A DNA stretch of 50,651 bases, from positions 1 to 50,651 of the forward strand of contig JAHEKR010000003.1 of the NCBI GenBank assembly GCA_024638225.1. The letters are read 5' to 3'. Shown one piece after another: positions 26,372 to 34,000 of this stretch (position 1 is the first letter of the stretch; each line of letters opens with the position of its first letter). The position numbers were made by a program, and so were the translations under genes. The DNA comes from Flavobacteriaceae bacterium (lineage in GTDB: Bacteria; Bacteroidota; Bacteroidia; Flavobacteriales; Flavobacteriaceae). The notes beneath the pieces are model-generated. The model was not told the DNA's origin. It did not search any database and was given only the letters and a program-made list of their open reading frames with translations.

Positions 26372-26389
26372 TACTTAAAGAGGGATAAG
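26372..26389 (+). repeat. Left-end arm-like repeat of unit 2
   Basis: TACTTAAAGAGGGATAAG. Closely related sequences at 27343-27358 and 27387-27402 near the right end. Confidence 0.5.
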
Positions 26390-26510
26390 TTAAGGGTTTT
26401 TAGATAGAAGGTTTCTTTTTCATCCCAACCCAATAAAAATATGTTTAAATTTAACTTCTAAAATTTTTTTTAATATTATACAATTCAAAATAATTTAATC
26501 AATCAAAGAA

Positions 26511-27326
26511 ATGTTAATTAAAAAAATCATAAAGTATTTATTTATCAAATTTAATAAACGCAACAGGTTAAATAATATGTTAGTTTTTAACGACTGGATC
26601 GGATTTAATATTGTTGTAAATGGATTTTATGAAATAAATGAATTGGAAACTCTGAAAAACAATCTTAATAAAAAGTTAAAGGAAACAACATTTTTAGATA
26701 TAGGTTCTAACATAGGAAATCATTCAGTATTTATGAGTGATTTCTTTGGGAGTATAAAATCATTTGAACCTCAAATCAAAACCTTTAAAGTACTTGAATT
26801 GAATACTGAAAAATTTGATAACATTAAAGTTTTTAATTATGGGATTGATGAATTAGAAAGAAAAACAACTTTAAATATACCAATTCATAATATTGGAGGG
26901 GGTAGTGAATATTTTGAATTTGAAAACTCCTTTAAAGAAGAAGTGTTGTTGAAACCTCTTGGGGAAGAGTTTTCTGAAAATGTAGGTTTAATTAAGATTG
27001 ATGTTGAGGGGAATGAATACGGGGTGTTAAAAACTTTGGTTAGAGTAATAGAAAAATGTTCACCATTAATAACAATGGAACTTCACAACCACAACCACAA
27101 AAAAACAGAAATATTGAATTTCCTTAAAGTATATGATTATAATAAGGTTTTTGTTTTGAAAACCCCAAAAAACAAAGTTCAAATGGTAAAGAATTTGATT
27201 TTTAGTCCATCAAAAAAACTTAAAAAACTTGATATAAATCACGTTTTAAATTCAAATGAAGATTTTAATTTTTTAATTTTTCAAAAAACTAATGATGATA
27301 AGTTGCTCTGTAATAATGAGAAATAA
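26511..27326 (+). CDS. FkbM family methyltransferase
   Basis: 271-residue S-adenosylmethionine-dependent methyltransferase. The SAM site TFLDIGSNIGNHSVFMSDFF is at about residues 60-80, followed by SFEPQIKTFKVLELN and the FkbM signature IKIDVEGNEYGVLKTL, with a late TMELHNHNHKKTE strand. Family members usually O-methylate sugars or polyketides; here it stands alone with no glycosyltransferase nearby, so the substrate is open. Codon use is strongly A/T-ending (AAT, AAA, TTT, ATA), unlike neighbouring genes, a sign of recent transfer. The C-terminal 50 residues are lysine/asparagine-rich and less conserved. It is the only gene of unit 2. Confidence 0.88.
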   Translation: MLIKKIIKYLFIKFNKRNRLNNMLVFNDWIGFNIVVNGFYEINELETLKNNLNKKLKETTFLDIGSNIGNHSVFMSDFFGSIKSFEPQIKTFKVLELNTEKFDNIKVFNYGIDELERKTTLNIPIHNIGGGSEYFEFENSFKEEVLLKPLGEEFSENVGLIKIDVEGNEYGVLKTLVRVIEKCSPLITMELHNHNHKKTEILNFLKVYDYNKVFVLKTPKNKVQMVKNLIFSPSKKLKKLDINHVLNSNEDFNFLIFQKTNDDKLLCNNEK

Positions 27327-27342
27327 AAAAATTATTTTTTCC

Positions 27343-27402
27343 TACTTAAAAAGGATAAAATTGTCCTATCAACAAGTTTCCTGTCCTACTAAATAGGATA
27401 AG
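27343..27402 (+). repeat. Right-end arm-like repeats of unit 2
   Basis: TACTTAAAAAGGATAA (27343-27358) and TACTAAATAGGATAAG (27387-27402); the second lies in the hairpin TCCTA-CTAAA-TAGGA. This is in the 375-base gap 27327-27701, which also holds core copy 3, a terminator and a 10-base tandem repeat; no gene is seen. Confidence 0.5.
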
Positions 27403-27452
27403 TAAATTTGTAAAATGTTGATAATCAGTCATATATCACAGTGCTTAAAGTA

Positions 27453-27466
27453 CAGGTGGGACCACC
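27453..27466 (+). repeat. att-like core, copy 3 (probable original tRNA 3' end)
   Basis: CAGGTGGGACCACC, matching the acceptor end of the tRNA. Here the discriminator A is followed by CCA (27464-27467... reads ACCACCAAAA), so the ancestral end seems to have encoded CCA, unlike copies 1 and 2. Confidence 0.75.
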
Positions 27467-27471
27467 AAAAG

Positions 27472-27497
27472 ACCCCTTCTTTACGAAGGGGTTTTTG
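27472..27497 (+). terminator. Terminator following core copy 3 (probable original tRNA terminator)
   Basis: ACCCCTTC (27472-27479) pairs with GAAGGGGT (27485-27492), loop TTTAC, then TTTT. Confidence 0.75.
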
Positions 27498-27552
27498 TTT
27501 GCTTTGGAAAAAACAAAAAAAGCAATTTTATACATTTTTTGCTCTTTTTTGA

Positions 27553-27582
27553 ACACTTTTATACACTTTTATACACTTTTTA
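27553..27582 (+). repeat. 10-base tandem repeat, three copies
   Basis: ACACTTTTAT repeated twice followed by ACACTTTTTA. It lies between the tRNA-anchored units and the Kazal lipoprotein gene, 120 bases before that start. Function unknown; could be a regulatory or integrase-arm-type site. Confidence 0.5.
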
Positions 27583-27701
27583 GCTCATTTTAGGGTAAAA
27601 TTGTAAAAAAAGGAGCTTTTTGGTTTTGAGGCATATCCCACTTTCAAATCGTTTTTTTACGCTATGTTTGTATGGCACTTTTATTGTCTAACTATAAAAT
27701 C

Positions 27702-28244
27702 ATGAAATACGTTTTTCTTTCTTTTTTTCTTTTGGCTTTCACTTGCGAAAAGTCTGACGTTAAGCTAATTACGCCCATAGAAGGGCAATGGATTTTGGAA
27801 GACGTCAGCTGCTATTGCGCTTTTGACGACGACTCTTTTAGCGATAGCCAACTCTGGATTTTTTCCAGTTCATCGAACTTGGTTAGCAAAGGAATAGAAT
27901 GGAAGTCTGTATCTATATCCAAACTCAATCAGCCTATTTCCTACACATTGGTCGATGACGTATTGTCCATAGGAAACCGTAAATACAGCATGGAACAAAC
28001 CGAAGATCGACTCATTCTCAGTTTTATAGACAACCCACAAATTGCCGATGATGAAATTACATACTATTACACCAAAGGATCTGCCGATCTGGATTGTATA
28101 AACCTAGCAAATATGTCCCGGGAAATTGCTTGCACTAAAGACTATACCCCTGTATGCGGCTGTGATGGCATTACCTATTCCAACGCCTGTGTGGCAACAA
28201 ACTACGGCGGTGTTACTTCCTATCAGCAAGGAACGTGCAACTGA
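27702..28244 (+). CDS. Lipoprotein with C-terminal Kazal-type protease-inhibitor domain
   Basis: 180 residues from the ATG at 27702 (MKYVFLSFFLLAFTCEKSD); the lipobox LAFTC predicts lipidation at C15, and an upstream ATG at 27672 would spoil the signal peptide. Residues about 20-130 look like a lipocalin-type or META-like beta domain (EGQWILEDVS...), with uncertain assignment. The last 37 residues, CTKDYTPVCGCDGITYSNAC and onward, carry the Kazal cysteine pattern. Kazal domains inhibit serine proteases by a tight reactive-site loop. An envelope-bound inhibitor could defend against host, grazer or bacterial proteases; this is inference. A TATGTTTG element at 27663-27670 may be part of its promoter. 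Confidence 0.82.
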   Translation: MKYVFLSFFLLAFTCEKSDVKLITPIEGQWILEDVSCYCAFDDDSFSDSQLWIFSSSSNLVSKGIEWKSVSISKLNQPISYTLVDDVLSIGNRKYSMEQTEDRLILSFIDNPQIADDEITYYYTKGSADLDCINLANMSREIACTKDYTPVCGCDGITYSNACVATNYGGVTSYQQGTCN

Positions 28245-28316
28245 GCGAATTCTTGTTACGCACGTTTTTAAAAAAAGTATTAAATTTAGTAAACTAAAAT
28301 TTTAACAAATACCAAA

Positions 28317-28832
28317 ATGAAAAAAGCAATTATTATAGGCTTGTTTGTTGCTACATTGACTTCTTGTACCAACCCAAAACAAGCAGCAAACGAAAGTTCG
28401 GAATCAATTGAGTTTATCTACGAACCTACGTATCAGTCTTCTTTTGAAATGGGCAGTGATGAAAAGGTGCTCCTCATTCAGGAAATGCACCAGCATATTA
28501 TAGATCAGGATTACGACAAAGCGGTAAGCTACCTTACTGATGACGTTGTTTTTAGCCTAGACAACGGCACTTCTCTAGAAGGAAAAGAAAGTGTGCTTCA
28601 ATTTATGAAAGAGGCGTATTCGTCTGTGTCTATTAACGACTATTTCGTCGCAGTAAACTTTACCGTTATTGCTGAAAATGGCGATGAGTGGGTGTTGTTG
28701 TGGGATAATGGAACAATTGAATCAGCAGATGGTGCAAAAGCGAGCTATTCTTGGATGGAGGCTTTTGCGTTCACGGGCGACAAAGTCAGTTACTTGAACC
28801 AATACGCAAAACCAATATTGCCGACGGAATAA
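28317..28832 (+). CDS. NTF2/SnoaL-like lipoprotein
   Basis: 171 residues with lipoprotein signal MKKAIIIGLFVATLTSCTNP (lipobox LTSC). The remainder looks like a cone-shaped NTF2-like fold: an N-terminal helix with IQEMHQHIIDQDYDKAVSYL, then DDVVFSLDNGTSLEGKESV and strands FTVIAENGDEWVLLWDNG. Such domains bind small molecules or are simply stable scaffolds, so no activity is assigned. It follows the Kazal gene by 72 bases on the same strand and ends before a strong terminator. Confidence 0.75.
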   Translation: MKKAIIIGLFVATLTSCTNPKQAANESSESIEFIYEPTYQSSFEMGSDEKVLLIQEMHQHIIDQDYDKAVSYLTDDVVFSLDNGTSLEGKESVLQFMKEAYSSVSINDYFVAVNFTVIAENGDEWVLLWDNGTIESADGAKASYSWMEAFAFTGDKVSYLNQYAKPILPTE

Positions 28833-28856
28833 CACCAAGGAATATATTGTACACAT

Positions 28857-28882
28857 AAAACCCCTCCAAAAGGAGGGGTTTT
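28857..28882. terminator. Bidirectional terminator between convergent genes
   Basis: AAAACCCCTCC (28857-28867) and GGAGGGGTTTT (28872-28882), loop AAAA; A and T runs on both sides let it stop both the NTF2-like and the DUF2911 genes. Confidence 0.85.
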
Positions 28883-28906
28883 TTACTGAGTTAAAGCGAG
28901 AAAATT

Positions 28907-29434
28907 TTACAAAACCGTAAACGGAATAGCAAGACGTACATTTCCCCAACCCATATGGATTTTTGGCTGTTCTTCTTTGTTGGAAAAGGCAATGGAAAAG
29001 GCTTCCAAGGATTCTTTGGCAGTTGCTCGCGGAACGTCCATGCGCAATACATCCTTTTTAGGTGAATACGCATAAGCTCCCCAAAGGTTTGTTCCTCGAT
29101 TAAGGATAAACGTTACAGACTTTTCACCAACAATAGTAAAAACAGAGTAGGTCCCAGCGGATACTTTGGTGTCCCCAAACTGAACATCCGCAAAAAGTCT
29201 AATTTCAGTTGCTTCGTTGGCACCTGTGCGCCAAATTTTATTTTGCGGGACTACCTCCTCAAAAGTACGTCCTCGGAGCTGTGGCCGGCTATAGGTAATG
29301 ATGGCAATTTTTTCACTAATGCGGTTACTGGCGGGGAACTTAGCTTGATCCATGGGGCTTTTGTCAATACCTCGGAAATTTTGTGTCTGACTAAATGTTG
29401 CGGAAACAACTAGGAATAAAAGGATTTTTTTCAT
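28907..29434 (-). CDS. DUF2911 domain-containing secreted protein
   Basis: 175 residues with a signal peptide (MKKILLFLVVSATFSQ). The DUF2911 family, common in Bacteroidota, is recognised from ITYSRPQLRGRTFEEVVP, WRTGANEATEIRLFADVQFG, AGTYSVFTIVGEKSVTFILN and the C-terminal strand GNVRLAIPFTVL. Function is unknown; probably periplasmic beta-sandwich. The gene is divergent from the hydrolase at 29549. Confidence 0.88.
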   Translation of the reverse strand: MKKILLFLVVSATFSQTQNFRGIDKSPMDQAKFPASNRISEKIAIITYSRPQLRGRTFEEVVPQNKIWRTGANEATEIRLFADVQFGDTKVSAGTYSVFTIVGEKSVTFILNRGTNLWGAYAYSPKKDVLRMDVPRATAKESLEAFSIAFSNKEEQPKIHMGWGNVRLAIPFTVL

Positions 29435-29548
29435 GATAAAAGATTTAAACGTGGATTGCTAAGGTACAGGTTCTTGTTGAAATCACCAGCGCCGCCTCAT
29501 GCTGTACAACTTAGAATTAGTATATTTATTAGCGTTAATTTTTTCTAC

Positions 29549-30406
29549 ATGAAATATTTTTTTTTCTTTTTATTGCCCCTTGTTTGTTTTGCCCAAAACA
29601 GTAGAAATTACCCTCCTGTGATTACAGACGCCCAAGAACATATTTATAAAAAGGCCAGTGGGATAGAGCTTAAACTATGGGTTTATCCAAGCCAGCAAAA
29701 AAAGAAAACGGCTGTAATTCTTTTCTTTTTTGGAGGAGGGTTTCGCAATGGATCCCCTGAACAATTTATTGCTCAGGCGCGTTATTTTGCTTCAAGAGGC
29801 ATTTCAGCTATTGTAGTCGACTATCGTGTGTTCAGTCGTAATCATGTAAAACCAATTGAGTGTTTGGCAGATGCAAAAGACGCGATACAGTGGGTTCGAA
29901 GGAATGCAGAAATGTTGAATATTAGTCCGAATAAAATTATTGCTAGCGGGGGATCTGCAGGAGGTTACCTAGCAGCAGCTACTTATTTTGTTGATAGAGA
30001 AATTACGGGCAATGTTGGCGAGATAGACGAAAAACCAAATGCTTTGGTGCTTTTTAACCCAGCAGGGATGGATGTCTCAAAAATCAACGAAGCGTCTTTT
30101 ACAGCGCGTTTTGGCGCTGCCAAAAGCGAATGCAATCTAATTGAGCTTGTTGGCGACAAGGCCCCACCCACACTTATTTTACACGGAGATAAAGACAAAA
30201 TAGTATCGATAAGCACGGTTAGGAATTTTACCCAAAAGATGAACGCATTGGGGCACAACTGTACATTAGTTGAATATATAGGCGAACCGCATGGGTTTTT
30301 TAATTACGGCCGTCTAACCAACGGGCCCTTTTACCACACCATTGCTGAAGCAGATGCTTTTTTAAGGGGAATCGGACTTTTGCCTTCCTTTCCCCAGACC
30401 CGTTAA
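29549..30406 (+). CDS. Secreted alpha/beta hydrolase (esterase/lipase, HSL/acetyl-esterase type)
   Basis: 285 residues from the ATG at 29549, which begins a signal peptide (MKYFFFFLLPLVCFAQ); an upstream in-frame ATG adds 31 implausible residues. Hydrolase features: oxyanion-hole region ILFFFGGGFRNGSPEQF (a GGG instead of the classical HGGG), VDYRVFSRN, nucleophile serine in ASGGSAGGYLAA, acid in LHGDKDKIVS and histidine in GEPHGFFNYG. Substrate likely an ester of a small or carbohydrate-linked acid. It converges with the methyltransferase with a four-base TTAA stop overlap. Confidence 0.9.
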   Translation: MKYFFFFLLPLVCFAQNSRNYPPVITDAQEHIYKKASGIELKLWVYPSQQKKKTAVILFFFGGGFRNGSPEQFIAQARYFASRGISAIVVDYRVFSRNHVKPIECLADAKDAIQWVRRNAEMLNISPNKIIASGGSAGGYLAAATYFVDREITGNVGEIDEKPNALVLFNPAGMDVSKINEASFTARFGAAKSECNLIELVGDKAPPTLILHGDKDKIVSISTVRNFTQKMNALGHNCTLVEYIGEPHGFFNYGRLTNGPFYHTIAEADAFLRGIGLLPSFPQTR

Positions 30407-31023
30407 GAGGATGTTTTGATGGCAGTTATAACCAAGGTTCCTGCCCAACCTTCTTTTGGATCAACTCGCCAGTTTTCGATGGAGTCAAATCCGGCTTCCT
30501 CAAAGTAGCTAATCCAGTCTTTTTCACTTAAAAGGCGCATAATAGACACACCACAATCCTCAGGCCATGAGTGGGAAATAGGGTTTTCCTTGTAAAAGTC
30601 TAATCCGATGATTAACCGCCCGTTTGTGTTCAACCAGTTTGTATACACATTTTGGATAAATGCCCTTGGGTCTTGGAGGTAGTAAACAACCTCCATTGAA
30701 TGCACAACATCTACTTTTTGTTGAGGAGACCAATGCTCTAAGTCTACATGAAAATAAGCACTTTCAGCATCTAATGATTTTGCTTTTTCAATCATTTTGG
30801 GCGCTCCATCTACACCTGTGGCAGCAATACAGTCAGGCTGACCCTTAAGCTGTCGTACAACCCATCCGTTGCCACAGCCAGCATCAATAAAGCGATACTT
30901 TTTTCTGTCTTTAAGGGAGTACTCAAGCATATTTGCGACTGCGCGCTGGTGCCCTTGCGCCATCCGTTCGTCACGGCCACTTTCGGCCCACTCGCTAAAC
31001 ACTACTGTTGGCTTTCTTTTCAT
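30403..31023 (-). CDS. Class I SAM-dependent methyltransferase
   Basis: 206-residue cytosolic enzyme. Motif I is FIDAGCGNGWVVRQL, followed by ATGVDGAPKMIEKA, the aspartate of FHVDLEHW and motif IV-like DVVHSMEVVYYLQD, the pattern of small-molecule or thiol/metabolite methyltransferases. Substrate unknown. Its ATG directly follows the stop of the giant T9SS protein gene with no gap, so translation is likely coupled, though a functional link to a surface protein is not obvious. Confidence 0.88.
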   Translation of the reverse strand: MKRKPTVVFSEWAESGRDERMAQGHQRAVANMLEYSLKDRKKYRFIDAGCGNGWVVRQLKGQPDCIAATGVDGAPKMIEKAKSLDAESAYFHVDLEHWSPQQKVDVVHSMEVVYYLQDPRAFIQNVYTNWLNTNGRLIIGLDFYKENPISHSWPEDCGVSIMRLLSEKDWISYFEEAGFDSIENWRVDPKEGWAGTLVITAIKTSS

Positions 31024-34000
31024 TTAACGTACTAAACTGAAATTACCTGTGAATACCCTGCCGTCTTCAAGAACAGCACGGAACCAATAATCGTCTGCCG
31101 GGAGTAGTCTTCCGTTGTAGGTGCCGTCCCACCCTGTACCGCTAGCAGAAATTTCTGCCAACAAGCGACCATGTCGGTCAAAAATATAAACGAACGAACT
31201 TGGTTGAAATACAGAACTTGTTCCAAGTAACTGCCAGTGATCGTTTTTACTGTCGTTATTTGGTGTGAAGAAATAAGGATAGCCTATAACGGAAACTTCT
31301 AGATGAACAACGCCACATCCATTTTTGTCTCGCACAGAGACCGTATGAATTCCAGGAGGAACATCAACAAATACATTGCTGTCCTGAAAGGGAGCGTAAT
31401 TAAGCGAAAACTCATAAGCCCCAATACCTAGATTAGTTGTATTTACTTCAATACGATTACTTCCATCGCCCGTTAGGTCAAATGCCTGAATGTCAGAAGC
31501 ATCAAATAAGGGCAATTCAGACTCACTGACCTCAATGGTTTTGGATGCGCTACATCCAGTGACAGGATCAGAAGCGGTTACGGTATACGTTCCCCCTTGA
31601 TTGATGTTGATATTTTGCGTTGTTTGTGAAAGCACTGTGCCGTTTCGCGTCCAACTGTAGTTGTAGGTAGCACTTGGATTTGTTATGTAAATAATATCAG
31701 GTCCAAGGTTGAGGCAATAGACTTGCTTTTCGGGCAATTCGAAAGTTGGGTTTTCATTGACTTGAAACTGAATATACTTTTCAAGAGTACATGTTGGGTT
31801 GAGCGGATTGTAAATTTGAGCTATAACGGTTGTCGTTTGGGTACTAAACGGATTAGGTAGGCTATCTCCTAGTGGGGTTTCATTGCCAGCACCATCTCGA
31901 GTAAGATAGTTTAGCTCCATATTGCTTTGACCAAGAAGCAAATTTGCATTGAGTTGGCTAGTATCAAAACTAGCTTTTCCGTCTATGACACCATCTGAAC
32001 TATCGCATAATTCAGGGATATTTGCAGGGCCAACTTCAGGGCTATCGTCAACAACAAAATCAATAAATGCTTCTAGGTAACAAGAAGGGTTTACATTAGA
32101 GGGCTTATTCTCGACTTTAGCTCGGATAGTTTGTGTAGGACTGTTAAATACCGCTGGGAAATTATCGGTATCGATGAGGACATCATTTTCGTCGTAGAAC
32201 GTAACAGTAACTTTTGCGGGATCTTGAGCAGCAAATAATTGACTCATCAAAGTGCTGGTATCAAATGGGAACGATTCGTCCTGACTATCCAAATCTAAGG
32301 GACTATCGCCATCACACTGTCGCGGAATAACAACGGGGCTTAGTACAGGCAGTGGTTCAACGATTAGGTTGGCAATTTGCTTTAGCCCTAGACAGTTTAT
32401 TTTATTTAGCCCTGTAGCATCCACAGCCACCCATATTTCTTGGCTATTTGGGGTGCTGTTGGTATAGTCAACGGTTTTGTCAATCGGGTTGGTTTTTGTC
32501 GCTGCATCTGCTTCAGATTCATAGAACTGAATGGTAACAGCATTGTTTGAAAAAGTGGGGTGTGCAGTAATTAATGATGCCTCTAGGTCAGCAAAAACCC
32601 CTTTGTCAAAAGTGCTAACACCTGGCGTTGCGCTATTGCCAGGCTCCATGCAGGTGTAATAATTCTTAAAAAAACTCGCTTTTATTGTACTTGCCCCAAC
32701 ATTTATTTTAAGCGTCAGCGGATTTCCTGTTGCTGGATCTGATGTGCGCACACAACCGTCGCTAGTTGTGATTTTAAGGTAAATGGTTTGATTCCTAATT
32801 GGTGTTACCCCATCGGCTTCAACATTTTTGTATGCGTTAGGCGTGCTTATTTTACTGGACGCTGATAGGCTTGGATCGGTATAATAAGTAAATGTTTCGT
32901 TTTGATGATTTACGGAAAAATGAACGCTATACAGACTAAGGTCGTCTTCTACAATACCGTCATAATCGGTATCGCATTGTTCTCTGACAAATGTGTCCTG
33001 CTTAATTTCAGGAAGCTTGTGAACGAAGAGCTGCATGCGATTACCAAGCTGCACACACTTAGTTGTATTGTCTTGGATGCGGACAACAATCTCTTTGGTA
33101 AGGTTGTCAGCGGCTGTTGTTGTGTAGCTTGTTATGGAGTTAAGGTTATCTTGAGCATCTTGCTCTGTTAAGTGATAGCTAATACGATATGCTGTAGTGC
33201 TTCCAAATTTGGTTTGAATGCCTGAAGTCTGTGCAGTAAGATCAAATGTTTTAATTCCGTCTTCGTCGCTCCCACTAACCAAGTCATCACATGCTGTAAC
33301 GGGGTCAATGGTGATAATGGGGGGTAAACCTTGTGCGCGCAATGTCAGCTGATTGACAGGGCTAACACAAGTTGTAGACGTGTTAGTTACGCGGTAATAA
33401 ATTGTTTGTGGGTTTGAGTAGTTAGTAAAAGCAGATGGAGTGGAAATAAGTCTTGAGGAAGTCTGGTTATTGGCATCTTCCAAAGAGGTATAAAACGAAA
33501 CGGTATGTGTACTGCTGTTTTGGGGACCCAAAATAGAAGTATAAGTAGTGGTTAAATCAAAATCGCCTCTAAGATCAGCAGAGAGAATCGCCCCATTTAT
33601 GTCATCTACACATATTTCGACTTGGTTGTTTGGAACAGGATTTGCAACAGGGTTTGGATCAATGGTAATAGTGAGCGGGTCAGACTCACAAACAATACCA
33701 TTGGTCGTTACGCGCACCACATAGGACGTATTTTGTGTAGGAGTAATGACCAACTGACTGCTATTTGTTGCACCCGCTACAGCAGTATAAGTAGCACCAT
33801 CATAGGTAAACCACTCTATTTCTGTTTGCGCTTTGTACTCAAACAAGGGATACGACTGCCCAGCCGTATCTGTTAAACTCATATCATTCCATTGAGTTAG
33901 GTTGTTACTAAATTCAAATTGTGCATAGTCTTCTTCTCCGTCAACAGCATCTGAGCTCCAATCATTTGGTTCACTTGCGTACCAGTTTTGATAAGTAAGT

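Larger units (their letters stand above)
26294..27466 (+). mobile_element. tRNA-anchored single-gene unit 2 (FkbM methyltransferase cargo, no integrase)
   Basis: Bounded by core copies 2 and 3, 1154 bases apart. Order: terminator, one TACTTAAA-AGGGATAA repeat, one very AT-rich plus-strand gene, two more repeats of that family, then the third tRNA fragment. The architecture mirrors unit 1 but with a different repeat family, as if another integrase had inserted it. Copy 3 is the shortest and most distal, which fits unit 2 being the older insertion and unit 1 a later one into copy 2. Confidence 0.65.
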
